DNA of 64,000 nucleotides from Coleophoma eucalyptorum (lineage: Eukaryota; Ascomycota; Leotiomycetes; Helotiales; Dermateaceae), in contig JALRME010000032.1 of assembly GCA_026120035.1 (NCBI GenBank), positions 186,001 to 250,000 on the forward strand. Direction: 5' to 3'. Shown here piece after piece: positions 35,970 to 46,964 of the stretch. The number at the start of each line of letters is the position of its first letter. The first letter of the stretch is position 1. The notes beneath the pieces are model-generated. The model did not search any database and was not told the DNA's origin. It saw nothing but the letters and a program-made list of their open reading frames with translations. The position numbers were made by a program, and so were the translations under genes.

Positions 35970-35989
35970 ATGGCTTCTCTTATCCCTAG
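35957..35989 (+). promoter_or_regulatory. Upstream ORF overlapping the BTA1 start codon
   Basis: An ATG 13 nt before the BTA1 ATG opens a 10-codon frame (MREYHGFSYP, stop TAG at 35987-35989) in a different frame that overlaps the BTA1 start. If the transcript begins upstream, this would lower BTA1 translation through leaky scanning. If transcription starts after 35957 it has no effect. Confidence 0.55.
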
Positions 35990-38645
35990 CATCCTCCCTG
36001 AGGATCCCCACACTCAAATTTACATTGTAGGAGCAACTATAGTTCTCCTGGTTGGCATAGTATTTGTCATAAAAACCACACAACCCAAAACGAAAGAAGA
36101 TGAAGAGAATCCCGGCACTTTTGCGTCGTTCGTGCGATTCTTTTACGGTTGCTTCCTGAAGCCACACTCGGGAGACGCAGAGAATGGCCAGCAAGATGCT
36201 CTTGAGAGCTTCTATAAGGCCCAGGCGGGTGTCTATGATGCGACCCGAAAGAAGTTGTTGAGAGGGAGAGAGGATATGCTTGGTCTTGTGGCCGCTCAGT
36301 TGGTTCACAAAGCCGCCAGTGAGCGAACTCACGACACGAAGCGAATCTGGGTTGATGTAAATATTCTCGTGCTTTGTTGAAAGAGGCTGCTAATATCGCT
36401 CTCAGATTGGAGGTGGCACTGGTTGGAACATCGAGGCCATGTCCGCATATGTCTCCGTCCCAGAATTCTTCTCGAGTGTGTACCTCGTCGATTTCTCTCC
36501 TTCTCTCTGCGAAGTTGCTCGTAAGCGGTTCGCTCGTCTTGGGTGGGACAACGTAAAAGTTGTTTGCCAGGATGCTCGTACCTTCCGTTTGGAGGATCAC
36601 GAATCGGGTGCCGATGACAAGACTGTTGGCTTTACCAAATCACCATTGGACAGCTACTTCAACAATGAACAGCCCAGCGTTGGAGGTGCAGACCTTATCA
36701 CCATGTCTTACAGTTTGTCTATGATTGTAAGTCCACCAGTACACTTCCGTTCGTCAACTAACATCATCAGCCGGACTTCTACTCTGTTATTGACTCGCTT
36801 GCGACCCTTCTCTCACCCACTGGTACAATGGGAGTTGTTGACTTCTATGTTCAGTCGATTGTTGATTTGAGCTTCAGAAATTACACTGGTGGTGTCATCA
36901 ACCGTCACGTCAATTGGTTTGGAAGACTTTTCTGGCGAGCCTGGTTTGACGTTGATCGAGTCGGACTTGAAGCGAGCCGCCGTGACTACCTTGAATACCG
37001 TTTTGGTACCGTTCTCAGCGCCGACTCACGCAATACTCTGCTCGGATCAATTCCATACTATATTTGGCTCGGCTGCCCAAAGAAACCAGCATCTTCTCTT
37101 AGCACTCCAAACTATCCACATGAAATTGTTGAACGGCTTGATGCTGCTGCAACCGAATCGCCATATCTTTCGCCAATCAACCACACAAACAGCCTATCAA
37201 GAACTGTTGATAAGGCCACGCCACCTGAGCTTCGCTCCAAGGCCTTTGATGCTGCTATTATTAACCTCTCCTCTAACTTGCCACTTCCATCGTTCTTCTA
37301 CCAGAATCACCACTGGCGAATTCATTACGATGATCAGTTGAAGAAGCACACCCAATTCAACAATGAGTACATCTACGCTTTCACCTGGGAGGATTCTCGA
37401 GTAGATGAGCGTCTTTTGAAACTCACTTCTAAGGATGTCGTTTTGGCAATCACGAGTGCCGGAGACAATATCCTGTCCTATGCACTGAGTAGCCCAGCAA
37501 GAATTCACGCCGTGGATCTTAACCCATCGCAAAACCATCTCTTGGAATTAAAGGTCGCAGCTTTCACTGCTCTTCCTTATGCCGATTTCTGGAAGCTGTT
37601 TGGTGAAGGCAAGCACCCTCAGTTCCGTGAGCTTCTTATCTCGCGTCTATCTCCTCATCTCTCCAGTCGAGCACTCCAGTATTGGCTGCAAAACGTCGGG
37701 ATCTTTACGAACACTAAGTCTAGAGGTCTTTATGAGACTGGAGGTTCTCGTCATGCCATTCGTGTGGTACGTCTCTTGACAACGGTCCTTGGATTCAAGA
37801 AGGAAGTTAAGGCTCTTCTTGCTTCCAAAACTCTCAACGAGCAACGCGAGATCTGGGACAAGAAGATCCGACCACTCATTATGTCTCGCCTACTCTCCTA
37901 CTTTGTAGTCTCATCTGAAAAGTTCCTCTGGGCCGCTCTCGGTGTTCCATCCAACCAACTCGCGATGCTTGTTGCCGACGAAGAGAGCAGCAACCGCGGA
38001 CAAGCTGTCTGGAACTACATGACCTCAACCTTGGACCCAGTAATTGCCACAACTCTCATTGGCGAGGATAATCCTTACTATCTCATCTGTCTTCAATCTT
38101 CATACACACAACGCTGCCACCCAGATTACCTAAAGCCAAAATCCCACCAAAAGCTCTCGCGCGCTGGTGCATTCGATGGTCTAAGGATCCATACCGACGA
38201 AATCAATGAAGTTGTTTCTCGTCTTACTCCTGGTACTCTGACTGTCGCGGTTGTGATGGATAGTATGGATTGGTTCGACCCCCAAGCACCCGCTGCTGCT
38301 ACACAGATCACGAAACTCAACCGGGCACTGAAGCTTGGTGGCCGAGTGATGCTGCGTAGTGCGGCGCTTACACCGTGGTATATCGCGACTTTTGAGTCTT
38401 TGGGTTTCCAGGCCAAGAGAGTTGGAGTTAGAATTGGAGGAGCTTGTATCGATCGGTACGTCGTCACCCGTTCTCCATTCAGAGCCCTTTTGATCAGAAG
38501 AATCCTAATACTGACATCTCATAGTGTTAACATGTATGCATCCTGCTACATTCTTACCAAGCTCGAAAACGTCACTCCGGACACCCCTAGCGCGCTCTCC
38601 ACGGGCCGACAGAACTCTGTCGAGCTTGAGAAGCTGGAGATCTGA
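35970..38645 (+). CDS. BTA1: Betaine lipid (DGTS) synthase
   Basis: The exons are 35970-36356, 36406-36726, 36771-38455 and 38525-38645, in phase, giving 837 aa. This bifunctional membrane-associated enzyme makes the phosphorus-free lipid diacylglyceryl-trimethylhomoserine. One half transfers the 3-amino-3-carboxypropyl group of SAM to diacylglycerol (BtaA) and the other N-methylates it three times (BtaB). An N-terminal membrane helix (about 17-34) is followed by the BtaB-like methyltransferase with a SAM loop DIGGGTGWN (129-137). The BtaA-like half starts near 395, with FTWEDSRVDERLLKL, TSAGDNILSYAL and HAVDLNPSQNHLLELK segments. This BtaB-BtaA order is that of fungal Bta1. Fungal BTA1 is typically induced by phosphate starvation. 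The coding frame stays open for 92 codons beyond the TGA stop (see separate entry), and an overlapping uORF precedes the start. Confidence 0.95.
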
Positions 38646-38924
38646 CTTTCTGCATTTGATTCTTACCATTCTTCCTCTTCTAGCTCGTGGCATCCAGGTC
38701 ATATGCCTAATGCTTTGAGTCTCGACAGCTATTCACAGGAGATGACGGATATGGCTATGAGCAGAATGGACGGGGAGAAGTTAAGGGATTGGGATAAAAC
38801 TCCTACACAGGATGATATCTCCTCTCCACAATCTACTTCTTTTGCTATCGAGGGGAAGAGCTCGTTTGGAACTTCTGCGGGATGGAAAAGGAGGATGGTT
38901 AGGAAGAGGGGAAAATCGTTTTGA
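38646..38924 (+). other. In-frame open extension behind the BTA1 stop codon
   Basis: Directly after TGA (38643-38645) the BTA1 frame continues for 92 sense codons to a TGA at 38922-38924. The would-be tail starts LSAFDSYHSSSSSSWHPG, has an internal Met at 38703, is hydrophilic and ends in a basic KRRMVRKRGKSF. Three explanations are possible: stop-codon readthrough (context TGA-CTT), a recent nonsense mutation of a longer protein, or chance. The segment just before 38688 also looks like a pyrimidine-rich 3' splice site (TTCCTCTTCTAG), so an alternative last exon is a further option. Confidence 0.45.
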
Positions 38925-40049
38925 AGGAAAAGTTTTAACTTTCTTGGATAAGTTTGATGGTTTTTGCAGTTAAGCATTAAAATAGCAATTCAGCGTCATA
39001 TCGTATCAATATTCGAAGACCTACATTCTCGTTACTCCTGTCTCATGTGGTTGCAAAGGGTTATTGGATATGATTCAAGTGATGAAACCAAAAGTGATGT
39101 AAATAAAGAGAAGACCCAAGATTCATTTCATCAACCAGGAAAATAAACTTAAGATGTAAGCATATTGCATATCCAGCCTGGTGGCGATAGCTGGGTAGAG
39201 TTGGTCTACCTCGATAGCTTTCTTCCATGCCCACCCACACAGTATGACGCCATGCATGGAGCAGTCAGGGAATGGGCTTAAGCTTAACAGGCGGTGCATT
39301 CGGTGAAGCACCGCCGTCCCAGTGATTCTCTGGGTGAGCGCATCGCTACAAGCCCAATTTATTACATAAGTGTTTTTTTCGACCGGGTTTATGCCGAGCA
39401 GTACCTACGTAGCTTCTCGCAAAATACCCAAGCAGGACGAATAGACGCTCGGCAATATCATATTCACGTTCCCGCTCATGTCCAGAGTATTTGGTGGTGG
39501 TGTCTTCTGAGTCATGCGCAGAAGTACGTAACGCAACGACCTCGAGGTATTATTCGACTTTTTGAGGGAGTATTGAAAGGGGGAGCCTTGGGTGTCGAGG
39601 TATCGAGAAATCCTATCATGCATCGCATGGAACTGTTTAAGCAAGACATCTGCCGAGCTGGAGAAGGGGAGGGCGGGTGTTCAGTAAGCGAGCAGGTGCG
39701 TAGTGCAACGAAATTGGCCTGGTGAGTATATAGAAACGTGTGATTACGGCTGACTCAGTCTGTAGCTTTATCGGTTACTCAAGCGACAGGCGAGAGGAGC
39801 AACGGGATAGAAAAGGCTCTCTAGGGAGGGGAGAGCCGTTGCACACCAGGGTAGAAGGAAGTTGGTTATAGTATTTTGCAATATATACTTTTGAGCTGCT
39901 ATAATTGGGCATCGATTCACATAGGTCAACGCCGTTAAAGATATACAGCAGTGGTGTCAAATCCGACCTTCAAAAGCCTTGAGTCCGTCGACATATTGTT
40001 TAAACATAGGAGTGAACAGTGGATAATAATTTCTTTACAAATTTACCGA
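38925..40049. other. Intergenic region between BTA1 and the P450
   Basis: About 1.1 kb between convergent genes. A frame at 39294-39725 is open on both strands and has no protein features. Nothing else was seen. Confidence 0.5.
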
Positions 40050-41807
40050 TTATAATCCAAAATCTGTCTCTAATCTTTTGAACTCCACTGCAGCCCTCAC
40101 ATTCGGGATACAGTGAAGCGCAGACGACATATTCTGCGGTCTCTTCCCATCGCTTGAGGGAGAGAGTCGAATATCCCAATTCCGCAACAGCTCCACCATG
40201 ATCACCTTGATCTCATTCCCAGCAAAGAAGCGACCTGGGCAGGCATGCTGGCCATGGCCGAAGTGTAGAGACTCGGTGCTCGTGCTGACAAACTGATGCT
40301 TGTTCTCGTGGCCTGGCAGCGAGCGGAGTTTTTCAAAGCGGAAGCCATCGAATTCAAGAGGGGCCGTTCCCATGCTCGAGGAGAAAATGGGCGTGGCTTC
40401 GGATGTACCAATGGCGAAGCTAGGAATGGCGATGCTGGTACCCTTTGGAAGGACGTGACCGGAAGCTAGAGTTATTGGAGAGGTGACAACGCGGGCCATG
40501 GCGGCTGTTGTTTGGATGATCAGTACCTGTCTTTAACCAAAAAGAAAAGAAGAAGAAAAGCTTACTGTATCCTGGAGGAGATAATCTCTGGCTCTCTTTC
40601 ATAAAACTATCTAATTTCTTCAACTTGGTGAATGAGGCTTTCTTCAGCTTGCTTAAGCCTGTGCTATCTGCGTCCTGGCCGTCTTCGGCAATGACTTGTT
40701 GAATCTCGTCGCGTAATGGCTTGAGATACTCAGGGTGAGAGGCAAGATCGAAGAGTACCTGAGATAATGCCATGGAAGTGGTGTGGATAGCTGCGAAAGA
40801 GACTAAAGAAGTTCACACGCGTTAGATACGATTCTTAGGGGTTTTGGAAAGAAAAATTGAAGACTCACCCCCCATCTGATTCTCAGCGAGCCTCATGGCG
40901 CTCGCCTTCTCCTTGGCGGTATACTTCATCAACCACTGACAAAAGGTTCCCTGCTGGTCCTCATACTCATCCATCTTCTCACCCTTCGCCTCTCTCTTCC
41001 TAATCTCTTCCAAAATCGGCGTCAGCAGCTCCGCGCCTCGATTCCTCTGCTTGAACAAGTCCTGAACTTCCTTTAACCATGGACCGACCACCGGCCTTAT
41101 GAAGGTAGGGTATTTTTTCAGAGCATCACGAGCCTTAGTGCAGTTGTAGGTGTAGGAAATTGTCGCGTTTAACCACTCCTCTTCTCTGCTCAGCGGGCGT
41201 CCAACGAAGACTCTGCCCGACAACAAAGCCACAACCCTGGTGGTTTTCATGTAAACGGGTATGGGCGTCCAGTCCTTACCCGCTCCGAACTCTTGATCTA
41301 TGGCGAAGTGCGCTTCATCCTGGAGACCATCGAGGATACTAGCGACGTGCCGGGTTAGGTCATTTTTGATGGCTGGAACCGTCTCGTGTGACTCGTGGCC
41401 GATTTTGGTGACGTTGGCGCTGAATTCCTTGAGTACCGGCTGCATCATTGACACTTTGCTCTCGGGGAGTGATTTGATGCCATCGATACAGTCCTTGGGT
41501 ATGATCACCACAGGCGATTCTTTATTTAATATAAACGGTGTATTGGGGTACTGTCAGAGGGTTAGTCCTATGTCTATGTCTAGTGCAAGTTTCATGGATG
41601 GTCACTGACTTTTGCTACGCCCTGCGCGACAGCTCGCTCGTAGGATACATCACCAGGAATGAGGTTGACGATTGGCAAGTCCAATTTGGCAGGTCGTTGA
41701 AGCAAGTAATAGACTAGTGTAGCAACGAGCAAGAGTGCAGCTAAGCTGGCAAGAGCTGGGGCTTTAGTAACGAAATCCTGGAAACTTTCCAGGAACAAGC
41801 TCGACAT
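40050..41807 (-). CDS. Cytochrome P450 monooxygenase (fungal secondary-metabolism type)
   Basis: The exons are 41807-41610, 41550-40869, 40802-40566 and 40504-40050, in phase, giving 523 aa. It is an ER-anchored heme-thiolate enzyme. It has an N-terminal membrane helix (about 17-37), an I-helix AAIHTTS segment (297-303), an ExxR motif ESQR (E363-R366) followed by LSPPGYTAMARV, and a heme-binding loop FGHGQHACPGRFFAGNEIK with the ligand C461. The loop and the AIHTTS helix are like those of fungal ent-kaurene-oxidase/indole-diterpene P450s (CYP68/CYP503-type), but the substrate is not readable. No terpene synthase, PKS or NRPS gene lies in the window, so membership of a metabolite cluster is unsupported. 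Intron 1 uses a GTCAGT donor. The first ATG is taken as start because it directly precedes the anchor. Confidence 0.93.
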
Positions 41808-42659
41808 GGTGGCTGAGGGATAGACCACAAGAACCAAGTAAAGTACAAGTTAGGGAAAGGGTGTAATATGTGTAGGTTTTGAAAACTTAAGGATAAAAGG
41901 AGAGACGACTTAGTATCTGCCAGAACGGGCACATCTGACTTATATGAGGTCGACGACAGACCCCGGGCGGCATCCCATAACTCCCGTCCTAAGACTTCTT
42001 GGAGGAAATACGGCGCAAGGAGACGATTAACGTCAGAATTGGTCCATTCCAAGTACCGCAGGATTGGCTCTGTACTATCAATAGCCAAGGTTCAGGTGCC
42101 GATCATTCAAACGGCTGGTCCTATGCAATATCCGTGATTGGACGGTGAGCTGCTGCAATTGCGCAACTCGTACTCGTGAGATAAATCGCGAAAAGCGAGC
42201 TTCTGTTCCTCCACTTCCTCGTACTCGGAAAATCTGAAATCTGGGCATGGGCATCGATCCCCCAGCTTCCGGACGGGTTTTCAGTAAATGAGGAGCACAG
42301 GCGAGCTTTATGAACAGATGGTGATTGAACCTACGCGTGTCAGTCACACTGTGGACGAGAAATGCACAGTTGCCAATGAGGTAGTCAAGAAGGTAGTTCA
42401 AGTTGAAGCGATCTCCAGTAAACGAAACCCGAACACGAAAAGGCGAAATACGACGAGATGGGCGGGCTCCCGCATGTTTTAAGATTTTTGTGATAAGCAA
42501 GCGAACAACTACGAGAATGGACGGATCCGGGTAAATGAGATGAATTCTGCTCTGTCAGAAGCGATGCTTGTCCTCCAACAAATGATGCAGTATAGCGAGT
42601 TCTACACATAACCGATCGTTTCGTCCACGGGTAACCCACGAGACACAACTAGACTTCTC
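41808..42659. other. Intergenic region upstream of the P450
   Basis: About 0.85 kb. Minus-strand frames at 42078-42648 have no recognisable domain. A GGATCGATGCCC piece at about 42250-42262 looks vaguely like a tRNA T-arm but does not fold into a tRNA. Confidence 0.45.
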
Positions 42660-44024
42660 TCATACAGCAGACGTAGTCGTAGCCGTCGCCGTTGCAGAAT
42701 CTGTGCCCGTGAAGTCCAGCCCAGGTTCGGCAGCATCTCCATAGATATCCTCACCCTCTGCAATCCGGTTTGCTTCCACCGAGCCTCTTACCATCGCAAC
42801 TTCCTTTCTCACACGGATTGCTTCATCGACCGTGGACAGTTCTTCTTCTAACCACTGCCGCTTTTTTTGATCAACCTTGGCTTGAACTTCAGCCTTAGCT
42901 TTCTCCTTCTGCTTGCGTGCCGTTTCCTGCTTCTCTGCCGCCTCATCCAGCCCTTCGTCTTTGTTTTCCTCCTGTCTCTTCTTCTCATCATCCTCGGCCC
43001 TCTTTGTCCGTTCATCTAGCTCGCGCTTCTTTATGTCTAATCTTTGAATTTCATCGCGCAGTCTATGGGCGCCTTGCTGAAGCTCGATCCATTCGTCGTA
43101 CTGTTCGCGCCCTCCGAAACAGATGTGATAAAGTCTGCAGTATGCACGATGTTCAATCGGGCAGTCAACCGACTTCTTCAAGAAAAGATATTGCCACATG
43201 TGCTCCCATGTCCTTCCAGAAATACTGTCATCCAACTTGGTATCCAAAAGCCACTGGATGTGGTGTTTATACTGCTCTCTCGGACGCGAACGAATTAGCT
43301 CTTTCACGACTGCGATCTGTGAGCAGCATGGCGTAGCAAGAATCTCCGGAATATCATAGATATTGAAATTCGCTCGAAATGCCTCTTGCATCTCCTTCTG
43401 CTCTGGTATATTGCCAGATTCTTCGTTAACTTTGGTCGTATTGACCTGTCCACTTGAGCACCCAACACCCCAAGTCACTCTAAGGTTGAGAAATTGTCTC
43501 CTTTGTATCTCACGCATATCCATGTGGTTCAAGGAAAAGAGCATGCTTTGGTCCAGGAGTTCTTCGACATGCCAAGCCAACTTCTGTGAATGGATGAGAA
43601 TAGAGACGTCGGCTAGGTCATCGTAATAATCATAAAAGTACTGGTGGTACATCATGGCCTCATGTCCCTTATTCTCTTGTGCGTGATGAGGAGCATTTTT
43701 GTCATCTGCAATGTATACAATAGTCTCCATGCCTGGCACTCTCAACTCCGTGAGCCAAGTGGTATCTTCTGTTGACGTTGCTGCCACAACGAGATGAACC
43801 GTCGGAGGCGGACCATCTGGTATTCGATAAACACCTCCAGATTGCTTGACGATGTGCTGTTCGATCACTTCCAGCGGTACCTCATGGATTATTTCTCTGG
43901 TGCTGAAGATAAAAGCGCAGAAGAACATCAAAAGCGTGGCCACAAGCAGTATCCGAGATGGGCGAGGGAGGGCGCTCGATCTAGCTCCGGTAGTTTGAAT
44001 CATTGAAATAGTTTGAAAAGTCAT
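42660..44024 (-). CDS. Type II membrane protein of the DUF3431 family
   Basis: An intronless gene of 454 aa. A single membrane anchor lies at about residues 25-41 (ILLVATLLMFFCAFIF), with a short basic cytosolic N-terminus, placing the bulk in the Golgi or ER lumen. Residues about 70-310 fit the DUF3431 pattern of fungal proteins thought to resemble glycosyltransferases. Segments are VHLVVAATSTEDTTWL, ETIVYIADDKNAPHHAQENKGHEAMMYHQYFYDYYDDLADVSIL in part, and Cys-bearing CCSQIAVVKELIRSRP. From about 320 to 420 there is a highly charged coiled coil (long Lys/Glu/Arg runs), and the tail is Thr/Ala-rich. The coiled coil on the luminal side is unusual. A second Met at residue 8 is also a possible start. 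The family match is from memory. Confidence 0.72.
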   Translation of the reverse strand: MTFQTISMIQTTGARSSALPRPSRILLVATLLMFFCAFIFSTREIIHEVPLEVIEQHIVKQSGGVYRIPDGPPPTVHLVVAATSTEDTTWLTELRVPGMETIVYIADDKNAPHHAQENKGHEAMMYHQYFYDYYDDLADVSILIHSQKLAWHVEELLDQSMLFSLNHMDMREIQRRQFLNLRVTWGVGCSSGQVNTTKVNEESGNIPEQKEMQEAFRANFNIYDIPEILATPCCSQIAVVKELIRSRPREQYKHHIQWLLDTKLDDSISGRTWEHMWQYLFLKKSVDCPIEHRAYCRLYHICFGGREQYDEWIELQQGAHRLRDEIQRLDIKKRELDERTKRAEDDEKKRQEENKDEGLDEAAEKQETARKQKEKAKAEVQAKVDQKKRQWLEEELSTVDEAIRVRKEVAMVRGSVEANRIAEGEDIYGDAAEPGLDFTGTDSATATATTTSAV

Positions 44025-44895
44025 CTTCTACAAAGTCAGAGCATTGTTAGGAAAGAAGATTATCTTCACTTCGTGTGCTTCTTGAAGATGGGTGCGATCT
44101 CTGAGGGGTAAGTTAATGTAAGAAGCTGCCATCAAGGCGAGGGATTGGAGATGGCTTTGTGGAATTTGCGGAGACACAAGATGCTGGCTTCTGGGCCTGC
44201 CGTCCCGAGACAAGTGGACAACATAGCTATTCGCTCATACTATAAGAATTTAACGCGTTGTATTTGTCAATTTGACAACAGAATGTAGGTACAAGCTCGT
44301 CATGCATTGGTCGATGCCGACTTCATATGCAGCGATAAACATCCTGCTAGGGTTTCTATCTGTACAGCCCCGTGCATGAACCCAAGCGCGGATCTGCTGA
44401 TTTGTCTCACTTTCAAATTTGAAAATAAAGCCAAGTAGGCGCCACCCGCCTGCGACCAAAGGGCAAGCAGTCGCGAAGTGAGAGGCCAAAAGTCTTGTCT
44501 CAGGAGCAGCCAGCCAATGATAGCCAATTAGATGATTTGATCTCACGTGATTGTCGAATAACCTCAGTTGCGATGGAAGGAGGTGCTTGGCGCGTCTACT
44601 TGAAGTTGCAGGAACTCATAAGCACAACCAGAGTTGAGCCCTCAATGACTCAAATCTCCACGGCCCCCTGCATTACTTGATGTTTCAGCAATCAACACTT
44701 TCAGATGATATTGGCAAGCACAGTTCCGAGCCTAATCTCCGGTGACTGGATGCACTTTGATGATTCCGATTACTGATTTGGTATCTGCTAAGACAGTGAA
44801 GTATATGCTGTCCTTGGAGAATTTATCAAGATCGAAGAAGGCACCACATCCATGGACTTTTTCGAAATACCATTTAGCTTGGGAAGTCTACCAAG
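44025..44895. other. Intergenic region, about 0.9 kb
   Basis: Upstream region of the DUF3431 gene and 3' flank of the Zn2Cys6 gene. Short frames on both strands carry no features. Confidence 0.5.
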
Positions 44896-46964
44896 TTAGA
44901 AAGTCTTGCTGGCGGCCGCTGTTATCGTTATGGATCTGGTCGTGTTAGTAACGTCAACTAAACGGGCCAGATTGTAACGTACAAAATCAATCCAGGGCAC
45001 GTTGGTCTTGTCATCATGCGGTCTCAACGCCCTACCCGCCCATACCCGCCTCAGGATATCATGTGTGCCGTTTTGGTGATTAGTGCCTTGCTGAATATTT
45101 TCCAAGCGTAAGAGAATATAATGACGTTGGTGCTCTAACAAGCTGTCGGCACCAGCCATGAATAATGGCAAGGTTAATCCATTCATCAATGGAGATGTCT
45201 CGGGTATTTGAGCAGCTGCATCAACTATAGCTTGGACGGAATGCTGAACCTCAGCAGAGCTTGCAGGCCGCTCTGACCAATCAGGAAATCGCAGAAGTCG
45301 CAGAAGTAGAGCGTGCCGGAACGCATTTGCTAAGATTCGCCATTCAGGATGATCTGTCGGATATTGATAATTGTTCTGGTCCCATTCACGAAGATATACC
45401 GTCTGCTCGTGGAGGATCGAACGAAATTCGGGCTCGGACAGCAAGCCAAGGGCGTGTCTTTTTCCCTCTGAAAGTACAGTCCCTATAGCGAGGAAGATAT
45501 CTCTTGGGCATCCAGCCATTACTGCAAAGTTATTATCGCTAGCATCAACGATTTTTCTTCGGCTTTCTTGAGAGAATGTGACTTTCCGCGGCTCACTAAA
45601 TCCTCGCATAAGGTCCATCCTGTAATTGTACGTGAGTCATGAATAACTGCTAGTTGTCTCACGAACATACCATGCCAAATAACTTAATAAGTAGAGTGTC
45701 CTTTTCCTAAGCACCAATCCATCATTGGCCATCAGTCGTTCACACATATATGTCGCGCCTGTGAGATGTGCTCCGTGACTACTGATACCATTTTCAGTGA
45801 GCTGCACGAATTTGAAGTGTTAGTTGAAAGGTGTCTTCAAGGGTTATCGACTGGTAAACTTGCATCGTGCAGGACAAGGATATTTATAATTGCTAGGAGG
45901 GCGTCCTGCTCGGATGGCCTTAACTGCCTTTCTCTCTCGCCCTCTAATAACTTGCTCAATGAGAGAATAGCTTGAAGTCTATGCTCCAAGGCTTCAGCTT
46001 CGAGCTTCCCATTGGTACCTCTAGATATGTCTCGATGCGTAGCTGAGACACCAAGAACAGCATGTAGAACTCCAACATGCTCATATGCAAGTGGTAACTA
46101 AGCTCCGGTCAGCTTGAATATGTACTCTACATGAAAGCAAATGACGTACAAAATATTCTCTGAAAGGATTGCCAAATAGGTCACGGCCAACAATTTCGTG
46201 AGGACAGATTTCTCGGTCAACTATAGATATGTAAGATGGAGTTAGTTACCATTCTGGATGTACTCACAATAAACTAGGAGCTCGGTGGAGTAAGGTGCCG
46301 TAAGCAGCTCTTCCAGCTGACGAGACGCTTCTGGGGATAACGCATTGTCGGGATCAGATTGTGGGCGGAAAGATGCCGGAGCAAGTGTTTCATGGGCAGT
46401 AGGACTGCTGGTAGATGAATTGGTTGATTTGGACGGAATGGAATAGCTGTTGGTCGGAGTTGACACGGGCGTTGAAACAGAAGGCGTCGATCTCGAGGAT
46501 TCTGCCTTAACAACACTTCTGCTCTGCGTCTGTCGTGTAGCGGTACTTGCCTCTGGGGTTGGACTCTGGCTTTGCTTCTCTACTGAGAAGGGGTTCTCTC
46601 CTCGATGCTTCCCTCGACTTGCCACCCCGCAAAATCGATACTTATCAGGGTAGCCTCCACACTCCAAGCCTTTATCAATACATCTTTGACAGATAGGCTT
46701 TCCACGGTCACACTTCCGGCACTATAAGATGTCAGTTATAGAAGGCCCTTGAGATAACATCCGGAGATGTCACTGGACATTTTATTAGACGACCAGCAGG
46801 TGATGAGGCGGCAGTATAATCGCGCAAGTGGAGAAAACGAGCCCCGCTCGTCTTACCTTCTTTCTGCAGGTCGAGCATGCTGGACCTAATGATGCTGTGG
46901 ATAGTTAGAGACTGCCTATCCAGATCTTCACGCAGGATGGTTTGGGCTCACTATTACTTGCCAT
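44896..46964 (-). CDS. Zn2Cys6 transcription factor with fungal-specific domain (Fungal_trans_2 type)
   Basis: The exons are 46964-46952, 46885-46857, 46721-46268, 46220-46150, 46097-45864, 45801-45671 and 45619-44896, in phase, giving 551 aa. The DNA-binding domain is split by two introns and reads C8-x2-C11-x6-C18-x6-C25-x2-C28-x6-C35, a perfect binuclear zinc cluster (CSTCRKKCRKCDRGKPICQRC). A Ser/Thr/Pro-rich linker (about 50-150) follows, then the helical regulatory domain with LPLAYEHVGVLHAVLGVSATH, GISSHGAHLTGATYMCERLM and MAGCPRDIFLAIG. This pattern is shared with Acr2/ArgR2-like regulators. Intron 5 has a GC donor (GCAAGT at 45858-45863), needed to keep the ILVLHD-LTENGISSHG join in phase. 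The targets are unknown; the nearby P450 or DUF3431 genes are possible but unsupported. Confidence 0.9.

Noticed and set aside
38703..38924. Separate 73-residue gene behind BTA1
   Set aside because: The frame is exactly in phase with BTA1 and open back to its stop codon, so an independent gene is less likely than an extension or chance.
39294..39725. 143-residue plus frame after BTA1
   Set aside because: Overlaps an open frame on the other strand and has no protein features.
42240..42310. tRNA-like T-arm piece on the minus strand
   Set aside because: No acceptor stem, D-arm or anticodon arm can be built around it.
40050..46964. Secondary-metabolite cluster around the P450
   Set aside because: A P450 and a Zn2Cys6 factor are near each other, but no backbone enzyme (PKS, NRPS, terpene synthase) is in the window.
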